Source: Isoetes taiwanensis (Eukaryota; Streptophyta; Lycopodiopsida; Isoetales; Isoetaceae). From it: a DNA stretch of 64,000 nucleotides. The notes below the pieces were generated by a model. The model did no database searches. It was given only the letters and a program-made list of their open reading frames with translations, and had not been told where the DNA came from. The stretch spans positions 3,344,978-3,408,977 of the forward strand of contig JAJEKV010000078.1 in assembly GCA_021234155.1 (NCBI GenBank). The letters run 5' to 3'. Shown here piece after piece: positions 46,210 through 59,180 of the stretch; positions within the stretch are counted from its first letter, which is position 1, and each line of letters opens with the position of its first letter. A program made the translations under genes and the position numbers.

Positions 46210-49125
46210 TGATATACAAAGTGGATGCACAAAATTATGCAATATGCAATAGAATCAATTGGCTTGCAAAGTACGAAACAAAAGGCAGCAACAATGTGGC
46301 ATATGTGAACTTGGGGATGCTGGGAGAAATGGTATTTTGTAGAACGTAACTCCTGTGCAACCGTGATGCAAGGATGAAGATGGAGATATGTGTATTCACA
46401 AGCAGAGAGTGAGCCCCACATGTGGATAGGGAGACGTAATCGTAGATTCTTTTTGGACTCTTTGGCTCCTTCTTCTGCTTCTAGCCCTTCCCCTGCCCGT
46501 CCTCCCTTTCAACGCCCCAGCTCTGCCCGACTTGCCCACTCTGCCCCAACTTTCCTTGCAGTTGTTGCACTTGTGTCTTGAGAACATTCATAATGCTGCT
46601 TGGTTTTCGAGGCTACCACAAAAAATATATGTTAGTATTCGAAGTTACCGGAAAAAATATATCTGTTAATGCATTGTTTAGTGTATTGTACGACAATTTT
46701 TATTTTCTTATCGGAAAATTGGGTGAAATTTTTTGGGATGACCGGAAATTTGAGAGAAGTGGGCAGATTTTTAGGGGATGAACTCCCCTATTTTTCGAAC
46801 CTGTACCCACATGAAATTAAAATTTCACTTCATTATATCCACTCATGCACATTTCTTGGCTTAAATTACTATAGTTAGAAATCAATTGATCATTTTTCTA
46901 GTTCTTTAGCCTTGTAAATCACCAAATCGTTGAAATTCCTAGCTGTTTATGTGAAAGTTTATTTTGAGTAATTTTTGGGCTTCAATTTCGGTGGTATGGC
47001 TTTTATGGATATGCCACAATCACTAGAATTCCAACGCCTTGGAGGCTTAGGTCAGCTAACCGTTTGGGTGACGATGGTTTTCTGTGGGAAACAGATCCCA
47101 ACAACACCATTCGGAGCTAACACATTGGGTTTTATATTTGCAATCGATAAGGTCTGTAAGAGACAGCCATGCTCTTTTTTGGATTATGGCATGCACAACA
47201 GTAGAGAAAATCATAAATTACTAGTCGGTTTTATTCCAATGTCCAAATTAAATTACATTCCTATTAATCCTAAACACTTTTTGTATAAGGACACATAAGT
47301 CTAGGTTGGCGAAACCATCGATTTGTTACTTATCTTATTTTGAAATGTAAAGGAACCAATTAAAAATTACATTGGCCATGCATAGGCAATCTTATAGCTT
47401 ATAAATACTTAAATACTTTTAGATGCCAATCACAATAATAATCTTATGAAAGAGCAAAAATGTCTATACATCTTTATGTTAAGAGTGTTGAGATGCCACA
47501 TTTGGCTCTCACTAAAATTTTAGGAAGGGACTCGCAAGAGACACAAAACTGACCGATAGATAGGCTTTTCATTCATCTCAGCAGTTTTTTCTACAATGGT
47601 ATAGGGTGGGTAGCTACACATCGCAGGCTACCCAAAAACATAGGGAATATCCAGTTATAGCACCTGGACCCCAAATAAAATTGTGTGCTACAGATGTTGT
47701 CTAGTGTACTGCCGAGAGCTTATCACCGGGATTAAAACCCGCCCTTCGGGTTTTCGAGGAAAACCCTAGCGATAAATTCTCGGCAAAGAGGCTTGGACAA
47801 CGCAGGGCTGCTAAACGTTCCCACAAAAACCCATGCTCCACAGAGAATATCGGGTCGCACATCACCCCCGGACTCGCACATCACCAAATGAAAAACCAAT
47901 AGCGAAAAAATCGAAAAAGCGAGGGTTGGTCACGCATGGCGTGCGTACCACGCGACAATTATAACAAATATGAACATATAAATAACAATTTTAAGAGGGG
48001 AAGGGTGGGAGCCATGGATATTTCTTTGAGATGAGAAAGCCCATGAAACGCCGATGAAGAACTCGCAATAAATAGCGATCCTCAACCCGATGAACGGCCT
48101 AAAAATGCATGCGATGCATTCATGCATGCGACGATGAATGCATACATGTTGTCTTTGTGTGCAAGAATGTCGATCCGCTTACGCCGAATCGATAACATTC
48201 TTGCACTGCGACTCGCATGAAACCGACAACATCCCGATACCAAAGAACTTCAAATACTAGATCTGAGGAGAAAAGTTGAAGATTGTCCTATGCCGGACAA
48301 GAGGGCAAAGATAGAAGACGTTAGAAAGGATATGAATGGTCAAGAAAGAGTAGCTCATGCAAGAAGAAGCCCCTCCTCCGCATGAGACCAAAGAATAGAA
48401 GCCGTGGATACTTTCCGAGAGATGAGAAGACGCCGATAACCGGCCTGAAAAGAGGAAATAGCCTTATATAGTAGCTCGTCCCTTCCTAGAATGGCGATCC
48501 GATGGCTCCGGATGGATGCTATATCCGCTTTCTAAACTTAGCTATACATTACAAGAAATTCCCAAAACATTTCTTTTTAACTAAGTTAGTTACATGGGGT
48601 TTTTCATGGACGAAAGTTATGGTTTAAATTGAAGGCTTGGCCCCTTCAACATTTCCCTTTACAAGTTAATGGGGATTTTATTTAAGAATGTCAACGCTTA
48701 AATTGAAACTATTGTCCTTAAACAAAAAGTAAAGGGGTATGTGGAAATGTAATTAAGACATTAGTAAAAATAGCTAGTAATTTATGATTTTCTTAATGTT
48801 TGCCGTAATCCAAAAGGAGCATGACCGCTCTCTTGTAGGCCATATCGATTCTGGATGCAAAACCCGATCAAAAGAAATAGATGTTTCATGCAAAGATACT
48901 ATAATAAAAAAATATTTACAGAATTGAATAAAGACGTCTGAACTCCAAATTAGGCCACTTCTTCAGCCTCTTCAAATATGTGAGGTATTGCACTGGAAGG
49001 CACGGGGTAAATACTTGGATCACATGTCAAGACACCATTGGCATCTTTCTAGATACACGTATAGCAAAGCAATTGTGGTATGGTTTTATAGAGTCATGGC
49101 TCTCAAACATAAAACTCCCAAAGCC
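46210..49125. other. Intergenic region, no gene recognised
   Basis: An unexplained 107-aa plus-strand frame at 46975-47298 has no known motif. Two ~32-bp tandem units lie at 46598-46660. A LINE-type hairpin copy is at 47700-47790. Confidence 0.5.
47700..47790 (-). repeat. Third copy of the E/F LINE hairpin block
   Basis: On the minus strand GGGTTTTCCTCGAAAACCC (47766-47748) is followed by GGGCGGGTTTTAATCCCGG, the same order as in fragments E and F. The outer flanks, GCCGAGA and TCTCGGC, also pair, giving a compound hairpin. It is probably the decayed 3' part of a third E/F-family insertion. Confidence 0.6.
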
Positions 49126-50202
49126 AATACTTAAAACCTCAGACTCTTCTCCTTTCTTGTGGGTTCCTTTACCCCCTCAAGACTTGCCCTTGGTCCACTG
49201 CGGCATGCTCTGGACGCTAGTTCGCTTGGAGGCGAGCTGCTTTGCTCACCTTGGAGGATTGGTATTGGGGTGGTCAGCTAGCTTCGTTAAAGAGTTCTTT
49301 TCGAGCTTCGCTTTCGAGGGGCGCGGACCGGGCTATCCGGGAGCACGTGTCGAGTATTCCGCTACACATACCTATAGTCCCTCGTGATGATGTGGTGGTG
49401 CAGGTTTGGAAGGTTCATCCGATGTTGTGTCTTCTTGCTTTTGTGCGGTCTTCTTTACCGGTGCCGGCTATTCATGACACACCGCCCCTTCGTGCAAGTG
49501 GTCTCTCGCAGCCTTCCTTCCGTTCCTCGATGGCGGGTTTTGGACATGGACATGGATCTCACTTCCCCAAAAGGTTAGGGTGCTTCGCGGCGGTGTGGTG
49601 CAATCACTGCATCGGTGTGAATGCCCTTGTGAGTCAGTTTAGGCCGGGTGTGAGCCCTCTCTGCCCTTGTTGTGGCCTTCATCATGAGACTTTGGAGCAT
49701 TGTCTGGTTTTATGCCCTCACTTGCAGGCTGCCTGGGATTGGGTCAGGGCTCGCTTTCGTGAGATTGACTAGCCGCCAGCTGTCGCTTTCATGTGTATCC
49801 CGGTGCTTGGCCGCTTCTGCGGCAGCCAGCCTTGCATCCGTATGTGGCTTGGTTGGTGTGGCTGATTTAAGGCGGCGGTTGTGGGATCTTCGGGGATTCA
49901 GCACTGCGGCCTCTCCGATTCCTCGACTTCGGTACAAGCTATTTCAAAGCTTTCGGTGTTCCCTGAGTAGTAGAGCGGAAGTTTGCCATTTAAGCGGGAC
50001 TTCTTAGGTGTTGTAGATGGTGATGGTCGGTTTGTACAGCAGTAGAGTTGCAGTTTTTCTATGAGTTTGTTGTGGAGTGTCGAGGTATCGCTGTCTCTTT
50101 GGGGCAGTTCTCCTTCCTCCTCACTTGCTTTGTAACATTACCATTCTTTTTAATATATTGATGACACGTTCTTCAAAAAAAAAAAAATACTTAAAACTCA
50201 GA
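49126..50202 (+). mobile_element. 5'-truncated poly(A) LINE with target-site duplication
   Basis: The insert 49144-50185 is flanked by AATACTTAAAAC(C)TCAGA at 49126-49143 and 50186-50202, an imperfect 17-18-bp target-site duplication. It ends in a 13-A run and is visibly more GC-rich than its surroundings. 49242-49772 (176 aa) ends in the RT C-terminal zinc region, FRPGVSPLCPCCGLHHETLE then HCLVLCPHLQAAWDW (CxxC...HxxxxC). The rest of ORF2 is missing, as is usual after incomplete target-primed reverse transcription. This family, with its poly(A) tail, differs from the GA-associated LINEs. Confidence 0.88.
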
Positions 50203-53182
50203 TTTCTTTTAAACCTAGTAATAGTAGCCATTAGATCACTTCCACCTTTGCTCAATGTGCCCCGATTATAGATACATATATACAAATATTCAATAAATAA
50301 TATAGAGAGAAACAAAGCATGAAAATGGAAGCCGGTGGACGATGCATTTCCCAAAAACCTCTGATGAGGCAAGTCCGAAACAGAGGATGGAAAGAGATGA
50401 TTGTTAACTGGCTAGAATGGATTTACTAGAGATTGCTTCCCTGGGATCTAGATTTCAAAGCAGATGCGCACCCTACAAAGAAAAAGGGCTCGAAAGAAAA
50501 CGTGGGTCGGGGTTTGAAAGGTAGGATAGGCTATAGGCTGAAGGGTGAAAAAGACTGGGAAACAAGAATGTGAGATGTGAAAATATAGATTTTGTCGGAT
50601 GCAAAGAACTGGCCTACAGATCGTCAGAACGAGAAGAAATTTGGAGATAAATGCAACACACAATTTTGGATGAGAGACAACGGGACTTGAGAGCTGAATT
50701 TAAAGTCCAAAAACCAAAGGCTAGTTTAACAAATGAAAGGAATAAAACGCAGCGGGATCATGGGAAGATTTTTTTTTTCTCAAAAGTCCCTTCTGTACAA
50801 ACCCCAACCTTTAATTCGTTGATTCCAAAGTGTTCTTTCCCTCCATTCCGTTCCAATTCATCTGGTGGATACGACAACCACCACCAGATTAGGGGAAGGA
50901 TACGGTTCTCCGACATCAAGTTTACGGATTAGTTTGAACAAGCAAATAGGGGAAAGAGGCTCTTTTTGCTTGGAAAAAAAAAAACCCCCTTGGGACCTAT
51001 ATAATGCACCCAAATGAGGAATCCAAGCAAAATAATTTTGTAAATTAAAGTTAAACACCTATTACCCACCTATGTTTTCCACATTTCTCTTCCCATAGTT
51101 CTTGGATTCTCTTGAAGACCCATAACTAAAAATTCAATGGTCCTAAATGGAAAGTCCTCGAATTGCTTGCATCATATATAACCCCTTCTATATACACCCA
51201 CAATCTATATGGGTCAGAGGGCATAATTATTGCTCTACAACATTCAAAACATTCCAACACTAACATCGGTGGGTTGTTTATTAGAATTTTTTTTCATCTT
51301 GAATATGTAGCATTATAACAGGGGTTTTTTTTTGTGATTTTGTACGCTTTTTGGCATGGTTTTTATATGATTTCATGGGCGTATTGCACGAGGCATACTA
51401 ATCAGTATATCTAGAGTGCACACTGGATTCTCATACCTGAATGACATTTTATTTATGGTTTTGCAATGGTTTTGCCTTGCATTCAACTTTAGGGTTCGAC
51501 TTTAGGGTTTGTGGAGAAAGGGATTTACAGGACTATTTCCGGCAGTTCTGTCCTCGCTATGGCTTCCAATGGAGAGGGAAATTTTTCTTTTTTCGGGCGG
51601 CTATGGCACGGCGTCTTCTTGGCGGACTTTCTTCTTCTTCTCTTTCTCGAGGGTTCTCTCTGGCTTATGGGACGCCGCCCTATGGCCTTTCCACGTTTGC
51701 AAGGCCTTTCTCAAAAGAGGCGATGGCTATGGGGTTTGCACAGGCCGGGAACACAAAGTTTGGTGGATAGATTAGCCTGCAAAGGAGTTCGATCTGGCAA
51801 GGATCTACTGTGGGTGAAGCTTGAATAAATTCGGTAAGCCATGGAATAGATAGTATTGTTCTGTCACATGGCAGAAGTGGTCTTCATATCGCTTCTTCTT
51901 TTGTCCCTTGAATGCTAATATCTGTTTATCAGTATGCAGCTGGGCAAGCAGAGTATGAATCAGGCTTTACTTCTAAATTAGCAACGGATGTGTCATTCTG
52001 AGGTTCGCGTTATGATCCTTTTTAGTTCACCGTTTCATGTTGCTTGAAAACATGAAAGAGCGCACGGGCCGATTTGGGTAGGTGTGAACTGCACAAAGGC
52101 AATTGGACAAAGTGTTTTAGTCCATATTTTCCAATGGCCAACAAACGTCGTAGTTCCGGGCCAGAAAAAGGAAAGAGACCAAGGAAAAGGACAAAATCAG
52201 AGATATCTGTTTACCCACCATTCAAGGAAAGCGAGGATGAGCTTATAATGATATGTGTTGGGCAGCCAACAGCAACTACGGTGGCTTCTTGCGTTTCTTC
52301 TCCCTCTTTCCCATTTCTTCCCATTTCTTCTGCAGGTCTGGCGGTCTAAAACAGAAAACAGAGACTGCCATAAATCTGATAATCTTGGCACGTGCCCTTT
52401 GGCACGCACTCCCCGAGCAATAGAAATAGAAATCGTTCCTCAAACATTGATGAATTAGCAGGGTTTAAGGTATTTGAAGAGATATACAGGCATTTGCAAA
52501 GCATATCAAGCACTGCCTTTTGTTTGCTCATGTTGGCTTCCATTGTCTGCAAATTTAAATCCGCCATAATCTTGCACCAAGTGTCAGAGATTCGAAAATA
52601 TTCTCATCATTTGTTAAAATGTTGATTCATTAAGATGATGCTAGCCGTTCTTTTATGTTCTTTTTATATTCTTTCCATCTCGACATCTTCATAATGCAAG
52701 AAAGTATTTCACATTACATGCATGTCTTACGAGATATCCGGATTGGCTTTGTATATTATGACCTACTATTATGGCTTCCTTATAGCTATTTGAAGAGATA
52801 TACAGGCATTTGCAAAGCATATCAAGCACTAGCCAACATGGAGCACATATGCATGGAAAATAGAAAGTGAAGGTCACATATTTGCACGTTGGAAAGGCAC
52901 ACAGATTATTTCATGCTTTTAGAAAGAAAATCATAGGAGTTTTCAAACAGATCTAGGTGCGACTATAGAGAACATTTGGAGGCTTTGTCATACACTCATA
53001 GCTCAATGTTAAATATATTCTTGCTATCTTTATATCCGACAAATTGCATGTTCCTCTTGAACTAATCCATGTTCTAGCATGAACCATGCCCTCTTATACA
53101 TGTGTTCAACTAGAATATCCAAGCTTCTTAGTATTAATATATAGCTATGTTTGCTTTTGTTAGGGGCACGAAGGGCCCAAAA
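50203..53182. other. Region without a recognised gene
   Basis: 51490-51830 has three overlapping plus-strand frames of similar length over GC-richer DNA, suggesting a decayed retroelement piece. 52074-52349 has a basic frame (KGKRPRKRTKSE) with no known domain. A 39-bp exact direct repeat lies at 52482-52520 and 52790-52828. Confidence 0.4.
52482..52828 (+). repeat. 39-bp direct repeat, ~310 bp apart
   Basis: A sequence starting TTGAAGAGATATACAGG and ending ATCAAGCACT is present twice, at about 52482 and 52790, with no mismatch seen. The DNA between copies shows no coding signal. Confidence 0.8.
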
Positions 53183-53659
53183 TTTTTTTAGTATAACAAC
53201 CAACATATAACTATCATTAACATTAATTAACACAAACCATTGGGTCCAACACATTTAAATTAAAATCCCCCTTAAACCCCCTTTGGTTTGGGTGCATATT
53301 CACACCGGGGTGACGAGGGCAAATGAGAGCCCTTATAATTATGTTTTGTGCATGATAAAATCAACACCATATAGTATATTGCCTGAAATCTTATAGTATT
53401 TTGTAAAACTTGTTATACAGTATAACAAATTTCGTACATCTATACCCCACAAACGAGGAACTTTGTGTACGGTGTAGATTAAGGAATAAGGTGAATATGC
53501 CTATCCAATGTACTCTCGTTGTCTTGAGTCACCCCCGTGTGAATATGCACCCAAACCAAAGGGGGTTTAAGGGGGATTTTAATTTAAATGTGTTGGACCC
53601 AATGGTTTGTGTTAATTAATGTTAATGATAGTTATATGTTGGTTGTTATACTAAAAAAA
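53183..53659. mobile_element. Foldback/MITE-like element with ~132-bp near-perfect inverted arms
   Basis: Left arm 53183-53314 and right arm 53528-53659 are reverse complements with about one mismatch. The outer ends are TTTTTTTAGTATAAC and its complement; the inner ends are next to CACCGGGGTGAC / GTCACCCCCGTG. The 213-bp centre is unrelated AT-rich DNA. No target-site duplication could be fixed because the ends are A/T runs. The arms' identity means recent origin or gene conversion. A transcript would form a long hairpin able to feed small-RNA processing. Confidence 0.85.
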
Positions 53660-54285
53660 AAACACCTTCACTAGGTTCATGCCATGACAAAAACATGTTC
53701 AAAATATTGGGGGGTTCTAACCGACACCAAGCCAGTAAACAAAAATGTTCATGGGCGGTTGCTTTCGGAATACTTGAGGGTTCTAACCCGACACCAAGCC
53801 AAGAAAGAGAAATGTTCCCTCGCCTTGGCGTAGTTATAAATTTCTTGTAACTATAAGTGACATTCATATAGTAGTTGAGTGCTTATCACTGTTGTAAGAA
53901 AATTTTGCCAAACATAGGTAGCTCTTACATAGGCATGCTTTGAGTCTATTCATCCGTTGCAAGTGTTCATTGTGGAGCGTCATGCCAACTATATGAGAGA
54001 GATCCTTCCAGTGAAGTTTGGGTCGCGACCAACCCCTATGTAAATTAAATATGTGTGTAGGAAACAAATGTGTCACTTTGCAGCTTTGTGGGTAGCTTTG
54101 TGGATTCAAAGACCATAACCTAGCAAAACATCCATAATATTGGAGAGACCTTTGATCAACTACTGGAAGGTGGACAAATCATCATCCTCTACCCAATGAG
54201 CCTCATTCAGGATAGGAGACCTTGTTCTTAAGGAGGGGGCAAGTGCCATATGGTTTGAGAGCTTGAAGTCTTAAAGAAGGGATGC
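53660..54285. other. 3' flank of the GT47 gene, no gene seen
   Basis: Contains a local repeat: TTCTAAC(C)CGACACCAAGCCA occurs at 53727 and 53782. Confidence 0.5.
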
Positions 54286-55770
54286 TTATAGAGGGGGCCT
54301 ATGGGCCAAATTGAAAATGGCATCCAAGGTAATGTCAAAAGCATCCTTACCAAAATCATGTTGAGAACCGGAGTAGAGAATCCTTGGAATCAAATGGCCA
54401 ATCTGTCTTCTCATTTTTTGCTTTACTTCAGCTGGAATAGATGCAAGAGTATTCATCAACCCCCCACTTTCCAGGTCCTGCATAGAAACCAAAACAGAAT
54501 ATTCTTTTCCATCCGATATGGCAGATGAAACGTGTATTGGGTCCATGCACTTTCCTTATCAAAAATCACCGGAATACACCCCGCCAACATAGAATCAAAA
54601 AATGATCTTCTCGTTGGACTGTCTCCCGGTGGCTGCAGACAAAATTCACAGCTCTGAAACAAATTATACACTTGCTTAATGCGGCATGATGCTCTGAAGG
54701 TCTGTCCAGTTAAGAAATTCAATCTATGTTGTTTTAGAATTTCAGATGAATTGCTGCAGATTAAGAATGTGCATCGATTATCGTCTTGGCACTGATGAAT
54801 TACCTGGGTTCTTAGTGGCTTATGACATCTTTTTTTTCCGGCCATGCATGCCAGGGATTTCCTCTGATCCGATTGAAGAGCCCGTTTTCTTAATAAATTG
54901 ATTTGATCCTGAGAATTTGGATGAAAAGACGTTGGATATGGTATAGCAACCTCTGTTGGATCGTATGCATCTGGGTTGTGTTCAATTGTGAGCTTGATTA
55001 CGTTTTTCATTCTCGGGTCATTCAGCATCTGCAAAAACAAATTTTTGATTCAGTTCCTAGATTCCGGTTAAAAGTCAAACTTAAACGGGCCGCTGAAACT
55101 AAAAGTCAGAGGTAGAATGGTTAATTTTACAACATTAAGTTACCTGCTGATTCCAACGCTTAAACTGGGAAGCAATACGGCCTATAACCATGAAATGATT
55201 CAGATTTCGTTCGTTTAATTTCTTCCACCCCTTTTGTTTTTCCAGCCAATCCAAAAGCTCAAGATAGAGGGCATCTCTGGGTAAATCAAGGAAAATTCTG
55301 CTTCTGAGATCAAGTCCGGCATAAAATGGTACATAGAAAAGATCTGCTTCATCTTCAGATTTTGTTAAGCAAGGGTATTTCTTAATTCTGGAATGAAAAT
55401 AGACATCCAGGCTAAATTGCCATGTCTTATACCAGGGGCCTTGTTCTGCATCAAAAAAATCCCAATCTTCTCCCATTTTGAATTCCCTGCCCATTCCCGC
55501 GTTTTCAAAATTCTGGCACATATTAGCTTCCCATGAATGATTGCACTGCTTAAGAAGATCGGTATTAAATTTTGCAGGAAGATCGTACACAAAAATTCTT
55601 CTTCCAGAGCACGAGCGTAAGGGAATTGCAGGCAGTGCAGGAAAATCCCAAAAAACGACCATGCATCTCAGAAAAGACAGAGCAAGGATCAACCAGGTTA
55701 CAAGAAGTAGAAGTGTGGAAGGTCGTCGCTGCAGTTTTCCTTGAGAGATCCCTTTTTTTTTTCTGACCAT
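54286..55770 (-). CDS. MUR3/XLT2-like GT47 (exostosin-family) glycosyltransferase, one frameshift
   Basis: Type II Golgi glycosyltransferase related to xyloglucan galactosyltransferases, which add sugars to hemicellulose side chains. Exon 1 (55770-55144, 209 codons) has a basic cytoplasmic tail, a membrane anchor (about residues 19-38, LLLLVTWLILALSFL) and the exostosin start RRIFVYDLPAKFN, then NHSWEANMCQNFENAGMGRE and DLFYVPFYAGLDLR. A 115-bp intron (GTAACT...TTGCAG) leads to exon 2 (55028-54286): VAIPYPTSFHP, QSCEFCLQPPGDSPTRRSFF, DSMLAGCIPVIF and YTFHLPY. At about 54513 the frame shifts: the family continuation DGKEYSVLVSMQDL...IPRILYS...DAFDITLDAIF lies in the next frame. Exon 2 is 743 nt, so one base is missing. 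With it the protein would be about 456 aa. It is either a very recent pseudogene or a sequence error; as written the last ~75 residues are replaced. Confidence 0.88.
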
Positions 55771-58180
55771 TTTTGTGCTGAACGGAACCGAATGAGGATT
55801 TTGAAACTCATATAATGGGCATTTTGGTAATTACATAGGGTAGTTGGTAGTTTAGTAGTTTTCCCTAGATTTAATTTGAAGGCCGAAATTTTACTAGTCT
55901 AAAAAGAAAGTGGGGGAACTTGGTCCATGGCCATTGACATACTGTTAATGGGTCGTGGTTTCTTAGCAATTAAGAGATCTCTTATTAAGTCTGTCATATA
56001 TCCTCGTGGATGTTGCCAATGTGGCATGAGATAAAAATATTCTCTACCTGTCCATCTATCCATCTATTATGACCAGTTCGATTTAATTCTATTTTTATTA
56101 TGACCATTTGCAAGCTAAATTTCTCTTATTACCAATTCATAAAGACTTGCTTGCAACTCACATTAGCCCATAGCATGCCCTTCATCTAGCTATAACAGGA
56201 GACCTGATTCCATGGCCCTCTCGAGGGATTCAATATTCTTTGAAGTACGGGACATATGCATGCAATAAAGGGGTTTTTTTTTACCATTTCGTATTTGTAT
56301 ACTTACCAATATGGAGATTTTTCACCATTATCTTGGGCAAAATATATACTTTAGGGGTTAAATTTGCTTTCAAAAAATCAGTATGCTAGGGATGTTTTTG
56401 GGCACCATTCGAACGCAGAATTGCTAAGTGCATCCACCGGGAAGGCCCTATGTCACAGTAAGCAAGGGGTCATGAAACTTCCTGCAGCATCCTTTTTAGA
56501 CCCACAAGGGTCTACCAAATTAATAGGTCTTAATTGGATGCTGCGCCGTTATGTGAGCCACTTACGTGGAATGTTGCAACTCGATTCCTCTGATACACTA
56601 GCCATGAATCAATGCGATTGCTTATGTAGTTAGATTATTTTAGTAAGTTATTCGTGACCCTCAAAACATGAGATTCTGTTTGGAATATGTCATATCACGG
56701 CCTTGTTAATGTTTTAGAATGCGCCAAGAAGGACACTAGTTGCCACTCTAGCCTATCTTGAATCCTTCCACTTAATTGATTCTTTTCCAAGGCTCTAGCC
56801 GTAGAGAAAATGTTAACTACTACTTAAGGATGTTCTACAAAAAAACTATGACTAATTTTCTACTAGAGGATATATAGTGACTACTAATCGACATTAGCAA
56901 TATTTTATGGTTATAGCGACAAGACATGCCAAGTATTCATGCATATCCTTTGTTCAAATGGCGTGTTTCTCACATCTGCGTAATTCATAATATTATTCCT
57001 ATAATATTCTCTAAGACTATCTCCTGCACCATTGGGGAGGAAAACAAAATGTGAGACACATCCACATAACATATGAGGATGCCACTTTGCCCTATTTATA
57101 CTCAAACTACATTTAAATATAGACGGATGTAAATCTATTGGTCTAGTACATGTAAATATAGTTGGATGCACATGTAATATAAATGGATTTACATCTAAAA
57201 AGTACCTAATAGCACATGATTGCAAGACACATGATTGCAAGATTTCTGTTGCTATGTACACAATCTAACAAACAATGTGATGAAATATATTTATATTTCA
57301 TGAACACTATGTGCTATTAGAAATAGAGAATTTGAAAACTACAATATAATATACATAAGAAAATCATGAATCTCTAATGAAAGTTGAAAAGAAAATCATA
57401 ATTTCTAATGGAAATTATTTCAATTACAAGAGCAAACCTGTGAGATGTCAACATATTGTATTGCTTGTACTAATCTCTTCATGACATCTCTAACCTTCAG
57501 TGAAACTTTGATACTATGAAGTCAAAATCCATTGTCCTGATGCTTAATTGCATCATCGATTCTATTTGATCTTAGCCCCCTCCCTGCCAAAACCTACATG
57601 TTTGCTCCACTTAATGATATTATCTTCCTTCTTGTTGGATCTTAATTTCTTAGTTGTACTTTTAACAATTTTGTCCCTTTTTTTTTCTCCCAATAATCAA
57701 TGATAATAGTGAATTTTTGCAGCCAACTTGTCATTGCCATTAGCCCCTATTAGCAGACTCTATGTTTGAAGCACCATTTTTCAAGTTTATCAATCATTGA
57801 TTTCATAACTATAACTTAAAGGATTTCCAATCACAGTTCAAAAAAAGGAGACATCATGTCATCTTGCAGAAAGGAAACATCTAATAAGAAGGTCTATAGA
57901 GACTACCACTTTACTGTGAAGTATAGAGGTTAAGTTCAAAAAAAAGGAAAAAGGTCTATAGAGATATTTTATTTTAAACATTATCATGTTCTAATGTTGA
58001 GAGGTTATGCGAAGCAAACATTGTCTAAAATTACGACTACTATTCTTAATAATTGTGATAAGGCTTATTTTAATAACCTCAAGTTTTATAAATCCTGGGA
58101 GAAATTTTGTTTAAATCAGAAATTATTGCCTTCAACCTTGTATAAGCAAGTATTGTGAAGTTGAGACAGGATTGAAGGTG
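55771..58180. other. Intergenic region, no gene recognised
   Basis: 5' flank of the GT47 gene, with a TATATGA-like box at about 55812 on the minus strand. An 89-aa plus frame at 56364-56633 is unrecognised. The rest is AT-rich. Confidence 0.5.
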
Positions 58181-58260
58181 GGGAGATGCATGATGTTGAG
58201 GACAACATCAAGTCAAGGTGGAGAGAATGTGATATAGTTTATTATACGGTATATATACAT
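58180..58260 (+). mobile_element. Possible Ty3/gypsy pol end, polypurine tract and LTR start
   Basis: A DVEDNIKSRW-like end of pol is followed by AAGGTGGAGAGAATGTGATA, the usual plant gypsy arrangement of a polypurine tract directly before an LTR starting TGTGATA. TATA-rich sequence follows at 58250-58275. No second LTR or pol core was found, so this is a remnant at best. Confidence 0.45.
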
Positions 58261-59180
58261 ATATTATACTACTGCATAACAGCACATGTCACCTAGATGA
58301 CATGTACAAAATTAGTACACCTGTGGCTCGACATATGCATGCCACCTAGTTAGCCTGCATGTCAAGGGGCCATAGGAGGTTGCCGCACTAAGATACAACT
58401 AGTAAACGTGTGCCCAGCATTGCCGGGCTAATGTCCTGGCATGTATTTTTATTCGGCCTTTAACATCCATATGTGCAACTTCAACAACAGATATCGGCAA
58501 GGATAGACTTTATTTGCTTTTATAATTATTTTTGTTATCGAAATTATAATTACAATATCATCAATGTATTAACAAGAATTGGTCCGTGGTATGTTTTTGG
58601 TCACCATCCACCAAATGTCTAAAGGGTATCAAGAGTTATCACGTCTCCAGTCTTACTTTTGTCATACATGCTCTTGGTTCAGGTTACGATTATGAACGAA
58701 AATACCACGCTTAGGGGTAGCAAGTGTGAAAATTGAGGAGCTCAACGTGTCGTGCTAAAGTGTGCCTGGTATTGTCGTGCTAAAGTAGGAGTTTATGTGT
58801 TTTTACTTGTCTTTAATTTACGTGAATTACTCTTCACGTTTGCTGCCCCATGCATATGAGCATAGTATTTTTATTCCCAATGATACCATGACCCAAAATG
58901 CTCCGCTTTGCCACACGCATAAGGACTTCTGGCTTTCCATATAAGATTGATTTAGTTTGTATCCTTTTATGACTCTTATGGGGTTCTTGCCAAAGTAGTT
59001 TTATTTCTCCATGTATGGCTCAAACATTAGGCTTTGCAAATACTCAAATGTTGGAATATCTTAATTCTATTTTGATGAAAATGCAATTTTACTAGGTTAG
59101 GTAACTCTATTCAAAACTCATAACTATGACGAAGTGAAAATTTCATAATGTATAGTTGGGACGTTTCTTTGGATTGCGAT
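58260..59180. other. AT-rich region, possible LTR body
   Basis: No gene. It may include the remainder of the LTR starting near 58230, but its end cannot be placed. Confidence 0.35.

Noticed and set aside
46975-47298. Second exon of the phytocyanin gene
   Set aside because: The frame has no H...C...H copper-site pattern or phytocyanin motifs, so it was not joined to the exon at 41849.
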